A stretch of 64,000 nt of DNA from Azospirillum lipoferum (lineage in GTDB: Bacteria > Pseudomonadota > Alphaproteobacteria > Azospirillales > Azospirillaceae). Position numbers and translations under genes: made by a program. The notes below the pieces were generated by a model. The model was not told the origin of the DNA and ran no database searches. It saw only the letters and a list, made by a program, of their open reading frames with translations. Numbering within the stretch: the stretch's first letter is position 1; the number at the start of each line of letters is the position of its first letter. The stretch covers positions 372,001 through 436,000 of the forward strand of contig NZ_JALJXJ010000004.1 in assembly GCF_024170005.1 (NCBI RefSeq), read 5' to 3'. This document shows positions 24,471 to 33,484 of the stretch, piece by piece.

Positions 24471-25658
24471 ATGAAAGATCTCACCCAATGCGTGGTGAAT
24501 CCTTCGGTTGCCACCGAAGGGTTCGATAGCCTCAGCGTGCCCGTCCATCGTGGATCGACAATCCTATTCGCCAATGCCGAAGATTACGCGAAACGCGGCG
24601 AACGCGGGCACGCCGGCTATACCTACGGCCTTTACGGCACTCCAACAACCCGGACGCTGGAAGCCAAGCTGACGGCGCTTGAAAACGGCGCCTGGACTTT
24701 CCTTCTGCCGTCAGGGCAGGCAGCCAACAGCTTTGCCGTGCTGCCCTTCCTGCAAGCCGGCGACAGGATGTTGATCGCCGATACCTCCTATCCACCGATG
24801 CGCGACTTCGCCAATCACGATCTGGTCAAATTCGGCATCGAGGTCGACTATTACGACCCGACCGACGTCGCTGACCTGGAACGGCGGATCGACGGACGCA
24901 CCAAGGTCGTCTGGTGCGAATCTCCCGGCTCCACCACCATGGAGGTCCAGGACCTGCCGGCCATCGCGGCGGTGGCGCATCGCCATGGCGCCCTGGTCAG
25001 CTGCGACAACAGCTGGGCCACCCCGCTGAACTTCAAGCCTCTCGACCATGGTGCCGATCTGGTTACCGAAGCGCTGACGAAATACATCAGCGGCCATTCC
25101 GATCTGCTGATGGGGTCCCTCACCGTGCGGAACGAGGCCCTGATCACGCCGGTCCGCAGCGCTCTCGGCCGCTACGGGATCGGTGTTTCACCCGATGATG
25201 CCTCGCTGGTGCTGCGGGGAATGGAGACGCTGGGCGTGCGGATGCGGCAGGCGTCCGAGGGGACGATGATGCTGGCCGAACGGCTGGCTGGCCATCCGCT
25301 GGTGGAGCAGGTTCTGTATCCGGCACTCCCCGGCTCTCCCGGCCATGCGGTGTGGAAGCGCGACTTCCTCGGGGCCAGCGGCGTCTTCAGCGTCGTGTTC
25401 ACGCCCGCGGCGACGCCGCATGTCCAGCATGCCCTCGACGTGTTGCGCACCTTCGCCATCGGCGCCTCCTGGGGCGGAACCCGCAGCCTGATGGCGCCGA
25501 TGCCGGTCAAACGCAACCGCACCGCCCGCCCCTGGACCGGTGAGGACCTGATCCTGCGCATCAGCGTCGGGCTGGAGGATCCGTCCGACCTTCAGGACGA
25601 TCTCACCGCCTTTCTCGACGACATCGCCGCACGGACGGCCAAGGCGCCAACCGCCTGA
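24471..25658 (+). CDS. metC: Cystathionine beta-lyase-like PLP enzyme (Cys/Met metabolism family)
   Basis: A 395-residue gamma-family PLP enzyme. YGLYGTPTTRTLEAKLTALE, the PSGQAANSFAVL phosphate-binding loop, DNSWATPLNFKPLDHGAD, and the Schiff-base lysine K204 in TEALTKYISGHSD all match MetC-type cystathionine beta-lyases. These cleave cystathionine to homocysteine, pyruvate and ammonia. The S-W-A-T-P and S-G-H-S-D motifs favour MetC over MetB. Desulfhydrase activity on cysteine is a possible alternative. It is divergent from a LysR gene that may regulate it. Confidence 0.85.
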   Translation: MKDLTQCVVNPSVATEGFDSLSVPVHRGSTILFANAEDYAKRGERGHAGYTYGLYGTPTTRTLEAKLTALENGAWTFLLPSGQAANSFAVLPFLQAGDRMLIADTSYPPMRDFANHDLVKFGIEVDYYDPTDVADLERRIDGRTKVVWCESPGSTTMEVQDLPAIAAVAHRHGALVSCDNSWATPLNFKPLDHGADLVTEALTKYISGHSDLLMGSLTVRNEALITPVRSALGRYGIGVSPDDASLVLRGMETLGVRMRQASEGTMMLAERLAGHPLVEQVLYPALPGSPGHAVWKRDFLGASGVFSVVFTPAATPHVQHALDVLRTFAIGASWGGTRSLMAPMPVKRNRTARPWTGEDLILRISVGLEDPSDLQDDLTAFLDDIAARTAKAPTA

Positions 25659-25691
25659 CGGCGGCGGACGCAAACATGCGGGTGTTGATCG

Positions 25692-25718
25692 GCTCGGAAA
25701 CGGGGGCTCGGAAACGGG
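25692..25718. repeat. Tandem direct repeat between metC-like gene and rep
   Basis: GCTCGGAAACGGG occurs at 25692-25704 and again at 25706-25718, one base apart. It lies downstream of both the metC-like gene and rep, in the gap 25659-25756. Confidence 0.6.
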
Positions 25719-25756
25719 ACCGCCCTAATGAGCAATGCAGCCCCTAAAGGCGCCCC

Positions 25757-25775
25757 ATCCTTACGTCTCGGGGGA
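25757..25775 (-). repeat. Iteron-like 19-mer overlapping the rep stop
   Basis: ATCCTTACGTCTCGGGGGA follows the iteron pattern apart from its ends. The rep stop codon (25761-25763) lies inside it. Confidence 0.7.
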
Positions 25776-27167
25776 GGCCACCTTCGCCTTCGCCTTGCGG
25801 GCCGCCACCTCGAAGGCGACGTCCTCGATCATCCCGCCGGTCAGCGAGGACAGGGCCGACTTCAGGCTCGGCCAGTGGTTCATGCGGGCGGTGTCGGCGA
25901 CGGCGGCGTTCTTCGCCTTCAGCACGAGGCGGCGGCCGCCCTGGGGGGCTTCCTCCACCCGGTCCGGCTCCAGTTCGGCCAGCAGCGGGGCGGGGACCTT
26001 GCCCTTCAGGGCGTGCAGGACGGCGGCCCACAGGGCGGTCACGTCGTCGGCGTCGGGCAGCGGGCCGAGATCGGCGAGGCCGGCCTCCACCGGGTCGGCG
26101 GGAGCCACGGTGTCGACCTTGCCGATGCGGCGCGCGCGGCGGCCGGCGCTGTGGCGTTCGCGCTCCAGATAGGTCTCGGCCGCCTCCTCCTCGTCCTTGG
26201 CGAGGAATTCGAGGGTCACCGCCTCGATCTTGCGGCCTTTCCGCTTCATCCTGTCTTCCGGCATGCTGACGCGGAAGGGGGCGAGCTGGTTCACCTCGGC
26301 GATGGCGCGGTCGATGGTGCGGGTGCGCAGGATGCCGAAATCCTTGTAGGCGCCCTCCGGCACATTCATCAGCTTGCGCAGCGTGTCGATGTCCAGCTCC
26401 AGCGACGGATAGTCCATCTGGTAGCGCTGCATGCCGATCTCGTAGAGCTTCAGCGCGTAGGTGCTGGTGACCTTGACCATCGCCGGACCGGACAGCTTGG
26501 CCCACAGCTGCGACGAGCGCTGGATTTCCAGGAAGGCGTCGGTGAACTGGAAATGGATGTCGGCGGCGTCGCTGTCCTCCTCCTCCTCCGGCCGGACATA
26601 GCTGGAGAGGATGCGCAGTTCGGCGCGCGACCGGCGGCCGCGGAAGGGGCCGATGACAACCAGGCTGGAATCGAAGATTTCCTTCAGCGCGTCGAAGATG
26701 CGCTCGTTGCCCTTGTGGTTGCCGCGCACCACCCGCTTGGGCAGGCGGTAGAGCTTGTTGGCGAAATTCTGGCTGCCGGCCAGATGGATCATGAAGTTCA
26801 GCATCTTCTGCGCCGGCAGCGACAGGCGCGTGCCGTTGGCGGGATAGCTGTAGACCGCCTCCGCCGCCTTGATCAGATGCTTGTAGCCGTCGCGCTCGAA
26901 GGTGGCGCTGGCGACGCGGGCGGTCAGGCCGGCGACCGGTGCCGCGCTGTCGGCAGCGACCGACGGCAGGGTGGATGCCGCGCCGTCGCCGTCGATCACC
27001 GCACCGCCGGCCAGATCCTCCGGCCCCAGGACGACGAGGCCGGATCCGGCCTTTGCCGATTCGGCTTTCCCGGATTCAGGGGCGGCCTTGGTGGGCGCAG
27101 CTGCGTCCGACGGGACGGACTCCTCCGTCACCGCACCGCGCGCCTTCCTGCGCCCCGTCCCCGCCAT
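25761..27167 (-). CDS. Replication initiator protein, Rep_3 type
   Basis: A 468-residue initiator. After a low-complexity Ala/Gly-rich N-terminus (about 80 residues), two winged-helix domains of the Rep_3/RepB-initiator fold follow: RLSLPAQKMLNFMIHLA, then VTSTYALKLYEIGMQRYQMD, then LELDIDTLRKLMNVP, YKDFGILRTRTIDRAIAEVN and KGRKIEAVTLEF. The C-terminal 130 residues are an extra region. The ATG at 27165-27167 follows GGAGGA by 5 nt; a GTG precedes it directly. Rep_3 proteins bind iterons as monomers to open the origin and bind an inverted repeat as dimers to repress themselves. Both elements are upstream here (iterons 27256-27834; palindrome 27205-27229). Confidence 0.88.
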   Translation of the reverse strand: MAGTGRRKARGAVTEESVPSDAAAPTKAAPESGKAESAKAGSGLVVLGPEDLAGGAVIDGDGAASTLPSVAADSAAPVAGLTARVASATFERDGYKHLIKAAEAVYSYPANGTRLSLPAQKMLNFMIHLAGSQNFANKLYRLPKRVVRGNHKGNERIFDALKEIFDSSLVVIGPFRGRRSRAELRILSSYVRPEEEEDSDAADIHFQFTDAFLEIQRSSQLWAKLSGPAMVKVTSTYALKLYEIGMQRYQMDYPSLELDIDTLRKLMNVPEGAYKDFGILRTRTIDRAIAEVNQLAPFRVSMPEDRMKRKGRKIEAVTLEFLAKDEEEAAETYLERERHSAGRRARRIGKVDTVAPADPVEAGLADLGPLPDADDVTALWAAVLHALKGKVPAPLLAELEPDRVEEAPQGGRRLVLKAKNAAVADTARMNHWPSLKSALSSLTGGMIEDVAFEVAARKAKAKVASPET

Positions 27168-27204
27168 CACATTCCTCCGCCGAAATCGAGGGAGGCTAAA
27201 TCAA

Positions 27205-27229
27205 TCCTTACCCGAAAAACAAGTAAGGA
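27205..27229. promoter_or_regulatory. Putative rep autoregulation operator
   Basis: TCCTTAC (27205-27211) and GTAAGGA (27223-27229) form an inverted repeat built from the iteron half-site, 38-62 bp upstream of the rep ATG. In Rep_3 replicons the dimeric initiator binds such an inverted iteron half-site over its promoter. Confidence 0.7.
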
Positions 27230-27244
27230 AAGGGTCGCGCCGCG

Positions 27245-27524
27245 GAATCCTTTTCATCCTTACATCCCGGGGGCGGATCCCTTACGCCCCGGGGGGTGTG
27301 CGACTCGCCCCCGCCCGGTAAGGCTGTTTCCCCCAGGCTGTAAGGAAGATTCGCTGCGACTCGCGGACTCCCCTGGGGTTTCACGCCGACGAATCCTCTT
27401 AAAAGGGAAAGGGAGTCGCAAACGCAGGCTAAGTGCCGGATCTGCCAGGGCTTCCGAAGTGCGAATCTCGGCCGAAGGTGCCTTCCGACATCCTTACACG
27501 ACCGGAATCAGTGCGACTCGATTC
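27245..27524. other. Cluster of GANTC (CcrM) methylation sites in the origin
   Basis: Eleven GANTC sites start at 27245, 27302, 27348, 27358, 27366, 27391, 27413, 27463, 27505, 27515 and 27520, with one more at 27716. Chance predicts about one in 280 bp. CcrM methylates this site in a cell-cycle manner in alphaproteobacteria. Confidence 0.8.
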
Positions 27525-27834
27525 GGGAAAACGGCTTTATGGGATGGGCTCTATCCTTACTCCCTGGGGGCGTTCCGGCATTTTTGCTGTCCAGGGCTCT
27601 GTGGGCAAGCGCCATCCTTACGGCTTGGGGGCACCCGAAGCCGGATCCAGGCCCCCAGGAGGTAAGGATCGGGTGATTGAGCGGAGCGACGGGGTCGCTT
27701 CCAGGGTCAAGTAAGGAGTCACAAGGGCTTACCGGCCCCCAGGATGTAAGGAAGCCCGCCCCCAAGCCGTAAGGATCGGGGAGCGGGCTTGTCGTCCGCA
27801 TCGGGGCGGGATCCGGCCCCCAGGGAGTAAGGAT
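27256..27834. repeat. Iteron field of the replication origin
   Basis: The core pattern is the 19-mer GCCCCCagg-nnGTAAGGAT. Copies on the reverse strand (ATCCTTAC...GGGGGC) begin at 27256, 27279 (one-base variant), 27553 and 27614. Copies on the forward strand begin at 27307, 27329, 27651, 27735, 27758 and 27816. A lone half-site is at 27490. Spacing is irregular and both orientations occur, unlike simple tandem iterons. No gene lies in 27168-27877. Confidence 0.88.
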
Positions 27835-27835
27835 G

Positions 27836-27880
27836 GAAAGAAGAAACAGGCTAAACAGTTGATTTGATATTATATTTTCA
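27836..27880. other. AT-rich segment next to iterons, probable DNA unwinding element
   Basis: About 45 bp with long A/T stretches (GATTTGATATTATATTTTCA at 27861-27880) directly beside the last iteron, in a region otherwise above 60% GC. This is the expected place for origin melting. It runs into the stop of the TauE-type gene. Confidence 0.65.
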
Positions 27881-28630
27881 GTGTACCGCCAGCAGGAACA
27901 GGCCCTGGCCGAGATAGACGCTGGCGGTTCCCATCACCAGATAGCGGCTCCACAGGCGGAACTGGGCGTCGCTCATGCGGTCGAGGACGCGGCGGGAGAG
28001 ATTCGTGCCGAACAGGGCCATGGCGATCGACATCAGGATCACCGTCCACTCCACGGTCTCGTCGGCGCCGCCGGCCACCAGCGGGGCGAAGTAAGCGATC
28101 TTCACCAGATGGCCGACCGACTGGATGGCGGCCTTGGTGGCGACCACGCTCTGCCGGGTCATGGCGCTGCGGATGAAGAAGGTGTCAAGCAGGGGGCCGG
28201 AGATGCCGGCGACCAGCTGGACGCCCATGCACAGGAAGCCGCCCAGCACGCCGTGCAGCGGCTTCTGCGCGTTCAGCGCCCAGCGGGCGGGCACCGCCAG
28301 CGCCAGGAAAGGCGACAGTCCCAGAATCAGCAGCGACACCGCGCGGTCCGGTACGGCGCCGACCAGGGCGAACAGCAGGCCGGCCGCGGAGCCGCCCAGC
28401 GCGAATCGCAGGATGACCGGCCAGACGACATGGCGCCGCCACAGCCACGCCCGCCAGCCATTGGAGGCGAACTGCGTCACGCCATGCAGCAGCATCGCCG
28501 ACGGCACCGGCAGCAGGATCAGCAGCAGGCCCATCAGCACCATGCCGCCGGCCATGCCGAACAGGCCCGACAGAAACGAGGTCACGAGAACGGTGAGGCC
28601 AAGCCCCACCATCAGCGGAAGCGTCAGCAT
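27878..28630 (-). CDS. TauE/SafE-family membrane permease
   Basis: A 250-residue inner-membrane protein with about eight TM helices and the repeated TauE/SafE motif (TSFLSGLFGMAGGMVLMGLL, FLCMGVQLVAGISGPLLDTF). The family exports or imports sulfonates and related anions; the substrate is unknown here. The start is the ATG at 28628-28630; a longer frame upstream lacks family similarity. It is divergent from a LysR-type gene. Confidence 0.85.
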   Translation of the reverse strand: MLTLPLMVGLGLTVLVTSFLSGLFGMAGGMVLMGLLLILLPVPSAMLLHGVTQFASNGWRAWLWRRHVVWPVILRFALGGSAAGLLFALVGAVPDRAVSLLILGLSPFLALAVPARWALNAQKPLHGVLGGFLCMGVQLVAGISGPLLDTFFIRSAMTRQSVVATKAAIQSVGHLVKIAYFAPLVAGGADETVEWTVILMSIAMALFGTNLSRRVLDRMSDAQFRLWSRYLVMGTASVYLGQGLFLLAVH

Positions 28631-28758
28631 GAATCGCCCGAATGTCAGAGAGGATGCGAAGAAACTCGCACGCGCGCGGTTGCGCCGCAAACGGCATTGT
28701 TCGATGCTCAGCCCCAGGAAAAGTTGGGGTAAAGTTGGGGTCACGTAAGGATGGGACC

Positions 28759-29646
28759 ATGCGCCGCCTGCCCTCGCTGAACGGTCTGCGCGCCTTCGAG
28801 GCTGCCGCCCGCCATGGCAGCTTCACCGCGGCGGCGACGGAACTGCATGTCTCCCAGGCGGCGATCAGCCGGATGGTGAAGCTGCTGGAGGAACGGCTGG
28901 GCTTCGCCCTGTTCGACCGGCGGGCCAATGCGCTGCTGCTGACCGAGCGCGGCCGGGCGCTCCAGCCGGCGCTGACCGAGGCGTTCGACGGCATCGCCCG
29001 GCGGGTCGAGCAGGTGTCGGCGATGCGGGCCGGGCCAGTGCTGACGGTGGGGATGGGGGCGACGGTGGCGGTGCGCTGGCTGATCCCGCGCCTGTCCAGC
29101 TTCCACATCGCTCATCCGGAGATCGAGGTGCGGATCGCCACCGGCGGGGCCGGAGCGCCGATGAACGACGACTGGACCTGCGCCGTGCTGCTCGGCGATG
29201 GCCAGTGGCCCGGCTATGAGGCGGAACGGCTGTTCTCCTCCAGCCTGCAACCGGTCTGCGCGCCGCGGCTGGCGGCTGACCTGCGCAAGCCGGCGGATCT
29301 GGCCGGCGCCACGCTGCTGTACGTTTCCCATTGGGGGGAGGACTGGCCGCGCTGGCTGGCCGCCGCCGGGGTGGCGGATTCGAGAGCGGACCCGGGATCG
29401 AAAGGACTGTCCTTCGGCAGCTATGCCATGACCTTGCAGGCGGCCATCGACGGCGTCGGGGTGGCGCTGGCGCCGCGGCTCTACAGTGTGGACGACATCG
29501 CCGCCGGGCGCCTCGCCGCGCCCTTCGAACTGGCGGTGCCGATGGTCCATTCCTGGTATCTGGTCTATCGCGCCTCCCGCCGCGAGGATGCCGGCTTCGG
29601 GCCATTCCGCGACTGGCTCTATGCGCTGTGCGCGGAGATGGAATGA
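28759..29646 (+). CDS. LysR-family regulator (GcvA-like)
   Basis: A 295-residue LTTR. RRLPSLNGLRAFEAAARHGS and FTAAATELHVSQAAISRMVK form a GcvA/AmpR-type HTH, and VAVRWLIPRLSSFHIAHPEIEV opens the effector domain. It is divergent from the TauE-type gene and 94 bp before an MFS exporter gene; either could be its target. An iteron half-site GTAAGGAT (28745-28752) overlaps its RBS region. Confidence 0.9.
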   Translation: MRRLPSLNGLRAFEAAARHGSFTAAATELHVSQAAISRMVKLLEERLGFALFDRRANALLLTERGRALQPALTEAFDGIARRVEQVSAMRAGPVLTVGMGATVAVRWLIPRLSSFHIAHPEIEVRIATGGAGAPMNDDWTCAVLLGDGQWPGYEAERLFSSSLQPVCAPRLAADLRKPADLAGATLLYVSHWGEDWPRWLAAAGVADSRADPGSKGLSFGSYAMTLQAAIDGVGVALAPRLYSVDDIAAGRLAAPFELAVPMVHSWYLVYRASRREDAGFGPFRDWLYALCAEME

Positions 29647-29739
29647 GGCGGCGCATGGCCGGGCGGCGCAATTGACCGATGTGCCGGCCGCAGGTGCCGA
29701 CATAGGCTGCGCGCTGTTCCGTCACCGTTCCGAACCGTC

Positions 29740-30972
29740 ATGACCGCACAGGACCGCGCGATGCCGCCCACCGCCGCCCCCCTTCCTGTCGAAGACGCCG
29801 CCCACCCGGCGCTGTCCCGCTCGCTCGTCCTGCTGATGGCGCTGGCCTGCGGGGTGGTGGTCGCCAACATCTACTACGCCCAGCCGCTGGTCGGGCTGAT
29901 CGGCCCGGCGGTCGGGCTGTCGCCGGAGACCGCCAGCCTCGTCGTCACCCTGACCCAGGTCGGCTATGGCGCCGGGCTGGTGCTGCTGGTGCCGCTGGGC
30001 GATTTGCTGGAGAACCGGCGGCTGGTGGTGGTGACGCTGTCCAGCACGGTGGCGGCCCTGCTGGTGGCGGCGGTCGCCCCCACCGCGTCGCTGTTCCTGG
30101 CGGCGGCCTTCCTGATCGGCGTCACCTCCGTCGCCGTGCAGATGCTGGTGCCGCTGGCCGCCCATATGGCGCCGGAGGCCTCGCGCGGGCAGGTGGTCGG
30201 CAATGTGATGAGCGGGCTGCTGCTGGGCATCCTGCTGGCCCGGCCGGTGTCGAGCCTGATCGCCGACAGCCTGGGCTGGCGGGCGGTGTTCGGCCTGTCG
30301 GCGCTGGTGATGGTCGGTTTCGCCGTGCTGCTGTGGCGGGTGCTGCCGCAGCGGCGGCCGACGAGCCGGTCCAGTTACGGTGTCCTGCTCGGCTCGCTCG
30401 GACGGCTGCTGGTGCGGACCCCGGTGCTGCAACGGCGGACCGTCTACCAGACCATGATGTTCGCCGCCTTCAGCCTCTACTGGACCTCCGTCCCGCTGCT
30501 GCTGGCGGGGGCGCCCTTCCATCTCAGCCAGCGCGGCATCGCGCTGTTCGCCCTGTCGGGGGCGGCGGGGGCCTTGGTGGCGCCGATCGCCGGGCGGATC
30601 GCCGACCGCGGCTGGACCCGGCCGGCGACCGGCTTCGCGCTGGCGATGGCGGCGCTGTCCTTCTTCGTGGCGCGGGCGGGAGAGGGCTCCATCGCGCTGC
30701 TGGTGCTGGCCGGGCTGCTGCTCGATATGGGCGTGCAGATGAACATGGTACTGGGACAGCGCGCCATCTATTCGCTGGGGGCGGAGACTCGCAGCCGGAT
30801 GAACGCCATCTATATGGCGATCTTCTTCCTGGGCGGTGCCGCCGGCTCGGCGCTCGCCGGCTATGCCTTCGCCGTCGGCGGCTGGGCGCCGGTGACCTGG
30901 ATCGGCTTCGCCTTTCCCGCCATCGGCCTGCTGTTCTACCTGACCGAATTCCGCGGGCGGCCCGCCGCCTGA
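29740..30972 (+). CDS. MFS transporter (DHA1-like)
   Basis: A 410-residue, 12-TM major facilitator. The first helix has VVVANIYYAQPLVGLIGP, typical of YnfM/AraJ-like drug and metabolite exporters, followed by motif A-like LGDLLENRRLVV and NAIYMAIFFLGGAAGSALAG in helix 11. The substrate is unknown. The start is the ATG at 29740. An aldo/keto reductase gene follows by 41 bp and is probably co-transcribed. Confidence 0.88.
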   Translation: MTAQDRAMPPTAAPLPVEDAAHPALSRSLVLLMALACGVVVANIYYAQPLVGLIGPAVGLSPETASLVVTLTQVGYGAGLVLLVPLGDLLENRRLVVVTLSSTVAALLVAAVAPTASLFLAAAFLIGVTSVAVQMLVPLAAHMAPEASRGQVVGNVMSGLLLGILLARPVSSLIADSLGWRAVFGLSALVMVGFAVLLWRVLPQRRPTSRSSYGVLLGSLGRLLVRTPVLQRRTVYQTMMFAAFSLYWTSVPLLLAGAPFHLSQRGIALFALSGAAGALVAPIAGRIADRGWTRPATGFALAMAALSFFVARAGEGSIALLVLAGLLLDMGVQMNMVLGQRAIYSLGAETRSRMNAIYMAIFFLGGAAGSALAGYAFAVGGWAPVTWIGFAFPAIGLLFYLTEFRGRPAA

Positions 30973-31013
30973 CCGGTGATCTTCACAGGACGACCTGCAA
31001 AGGAGACGATGCA

Positions 31014-31967
31014 ATGGATCAACGCCCGCTTGGCCATAGCGGCCTGACGGTGTCCCCGCTCTGCTTCGGCGGCAACGTGTTCGGCTGGACCGCCGACGAG
31101 GCCACCTCCTTCCGGCTGCTCGACGCCTTCGTCGATGCCGGGTTCAACTTCATCGACACCGCCGACGTCTATTCGGCCTGGGCGCCCGGCAACCAGGGCG
31201 GCGAGTCCGAGACGATCATCGGCAAATGGATGAAGAGCCGCGGCAACCGCGACCGCATCGTCCTGGCGACCAAGGTCGGGTCGGAGATGGGGCCGGGGAA
31301 GAAGGGGCTGTCCCCCGCCTGGATCCGCACCGCGGTGGAGGATTCGCTGAAGCGGCTCCAGACCGACCGCATCGACCTCTACCAGTCCCATTGGGACGAT
31401 CCCGAAACCCCGTTCGAGGACACGCTCGGCACCTACAAGGAGCTGATCGACCAGGGCAAGGTCCGGGCCATCGGTGCGTCCAACCTGACGGCGCCGCGCC
31501 TGCGCGAGGCGCTGGAGGTCAGCGCCCGCACCGGCCTGCCCCGCTACGAGACCCTGCAGCCGGAATACAACCTCTACAGCCGCCAGGGCTATGAGGCGGA
31601 GCTGGAGGGGATTTGCCGGGAGAATGGGCTGGGCGTCATCAACTACTATTCGCTGGCCGCCGGCTTCCTGACCGGCAAGTACCGTTCGGCCGGGGATGCC
31701 GGCAAGAGTGCCCGCGGCAACGGGGTGGTGTCGAAATACCTGAACGAGCGTGGCCGGGCGATTCTGGCGGCGCTGGACGAGGTTGCCGGCCGGCATGGGG
31801 CGACGCCGTCGCAGGTTGCCATCGCCTGGCTGATCGCGCGGCCCGGCCTGACCGCGCCGATCGCCAGCGCGTCGAAGCCGGAGCAGATGGGCGACCTGAT
31901 TGCCGCCGCAAGGCTGCGGCTGGAGGCCGACGACATCGCGCGGTTGGACCGGGCGAGCGCTTATTGA
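31014..31967 (+). CDS. Aldo/keto reductase
   Basis: A 317-residue NADPH-dependent oxidoreductase of the TIM-barrel AKR superfamily: FNFIDTADVYS (catalytic Asp and Tyr), VLATKVG (Lys), LYQSHWDDPETP (His position), and VRAIGASNLT. It is similar to YajO/YghZ-type general reductases. The start is the ATG at 31014 after AAAGGAGA; an ATG 5 nt earlier is out of frame. It converges with the ClC gene (7-bp gap between stops). Confidence 0.92.
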   Translation: MDQRPLGHSGLTVSPLCFGGNVFGWTADEATSFRLLDAFVDAGFNFIDTADVYSAWAPGNQGGESETIIGKWMKSRGNRDRIVLATKVGSEMGPGKKGLSPAWIRTAVEDSLKRLQTDRIDLYQSHWDDPETPFEDTLGTYKELIDQGKVRAIGASNLTAPRLREALEVSARTGLPRYETLQPEYNLYSRQGYEAELEGICRENGLGVINYYSLAAGFLTGKYRSAGDAGKSARGNGVVSKYLNERGRAILAALDEVAGRHGATPSQVAIAWLIARPGLTAPIASASKPEQMGDLIAAARLRLEADDIARLDRASAY

Positions 31968-31974
31968 GGTCTGG

Positions 31975-33357
31975 TCACGGCGACGGGATCGCCGCCGCTT
32001 TGGACGGGGCCGGCTTGCCGGCCTCGTCGCTTCGCAGCACCGCCAGGAAAGTGTCGGCCATGGCGTGGTAGACCGAGTGCGGGCAGACCAGCCGCGACAG
32101 GGTGGTGGCGAGGGCTGCGCTCAGCATCAGCGGCAGCAGCATGTCGGGCGAGGCGCTCATCTCCGTGACGATGACGACGGCGGTCAGCGGCGCCTGTACC
32201 ACCCCGGCGAAATAGGAGACCATCGACAGCAGCACCACAGCCTCCAGCGAGGTATCCGGCAGCAGCCCGCCGACGATCGAGCCGATGCCCGCCCCCACCG
32301 ACAGCGAGGGGGAGAAGATGCCGCCGGGAATGCCGCAGATGCCCGACAGGGCGGTCGCCAGCAGCTTTGCCGGGGCATAGTACCAGGGCAGCGTCTCCAC
32401 CCCGTCGAGCACGGCGCGGGCCTGTTCATAGCCGGTGCCGAAGGTCAGGCCGCCGGTGGCGGCGCCGATGACGGCCAGGGCGAGGCCGCAGCCGAGCGCG
32501 ATGAGAACCGGGTGGCGGGCCAGCCGTCCGCCCAGGCCGCAGCGGATCCAGCGCGACAGCCACAGCAGCAGGCTGCTGAACCCGCCGCCGGCCAGTCCGC
32601 CGACGAGGCCGGTCGCCAGCACCGCCTTCCAGTCCTGCCAGCTGGCCGAGGCGGCGGTATGGCCGAAATAGGCGTAGTTGCCGAGCAGGGCGACGGCGAC
32701 CAGACCGGCCGCCACCACCGCCACCAGCACGAGGCCGCTGGTCCGCCTTTCGAAACTGCGGGCCATCTCCTCGATGGCGAAGACGATGCCGGCCAGCGGC
32801 GTGTTGAAGGCGGCGGCGACGCCGGCCGCTCCGCCGGCCAGGATCAGTCCCGGCTCCCGCCCCAGCCCGGCGATGGAGCCGGCCATCAGCATGATCGAGG
32901 CGCCGACCTGCACCGTCGGCCCTTCCCGCCCGATGGAGGCGCCGCAGGCCAGCCCGACCAGGGTCAGCAGGATCTTGCCGACGGCGATGCGCGGCGACAG
33001 CAGCCGGCGCTTGGCCGCCGGATCCTGGACATGGCGGGCGGCGATGGCCTGGGGAATGCCGCTGCCCTGCGATCCCGGCACCACCCGCAGCGCCACCCAG
33101 GCCGAAAAGGCCAGCCCCAGCGGGGTCAGCAGGAAGGGCAGCCAGGGCGATGCCGCCTCCGCCAGCCGGAACAGCTGCTGGGCGTAGTCGGCGGCGCGGG
33201 CGAACAGGACGGCGACCAGCCCGACCACGCCGGCACCGGACCAGAACAGCAGGCGCCGACGCCAGTTCCTGGGCGACATCCAGACATGGCGGGGGATGCG
33301 CAGCCGATTGGGCAGCCGATGGCGCAACGGGTGGTGCGGACGGTTGGCGGAGGGCAT
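31975..33357 (-). CDS. ClC-family chloride transporter
   Basis: A 460-residue membrane protein with the three ClC signature loops: GSGIPQ, GREGPTVQ (the gating glutamate) and GGIFSPSLSVGAGIG. FAIEEMARS carries the internal glutamate pair equivalent to the proton glutamate of ClC-ec1, so it is probably an H+/Cl- antiporter rather than a channel. The start is the ATG at 33355-33357, with a basic N-terminus. Such exchangers help extreme acid resistance and anion balance. Confidence 0.93.
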   Translation of the reverse strand: MPSANRPHHPLRHRLPNRLRIPRHVWMSPRNWRRRLLFWSGAGVVGLVAVLFARAADYAQQLFRLAEAASPWLPFLLTPLGLAFSAWVALRVVPGSQGSGIPQAIAARHVQDPAAKRRLLSPRIAVGKILLTLVGLACGASIGREGPTVQVGASIMLMAGSIAGLGREPGLILAGGAAGVAAAFNTPLAGIVFAIEEMARSFERRTSGLVLVAVVAAGLVAVALLGNYAYFGHTAASASWQDWKAVLATGLVGGLAGGGFSSLLLWLSRWIRCGLGGRLARHPVLIALGCGLALAVIGAATGGLTFGTGYEQARAVLDGVETLPWYYAPAKLLATALSGICGIPGGIFSPSLSVGAGIGSIVGGLLPDTSLEAVVLLSMVSYFAGVVQAPLTAVVIVTEMSASPDMLLPLMLSAALATTLSRLVCPHSVYHAMADTFLAVLRSDEAGKPAPSKAAAIPSP

Positions 33358-33484
33358 TTGCTAGGCCGGGAGCGGGGGAAACGAACCGATGGAACGGCGG
33401 AATGCCGAGTTTAGGTCCGTCTTGCTCCACAGAGCCAGCCGCGGTCACACAGATCTGGTGCGATCACGTGCGAAGAGTAAGGCG

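Noticed and set aside
27299..27519. TGCGACTC repeats as DnaA boxes
   Set aside because: They do not resemble TTATNCACA; they are better explained as GANTC-containing motifs. No DnaA box was seen.
27256..27834. CRISPR array
   Set aside because: Repeats are 19 bp, occur in both orientations, have irregular gaps and lie beside a rep gene; no cas genes are present. They are iterons.
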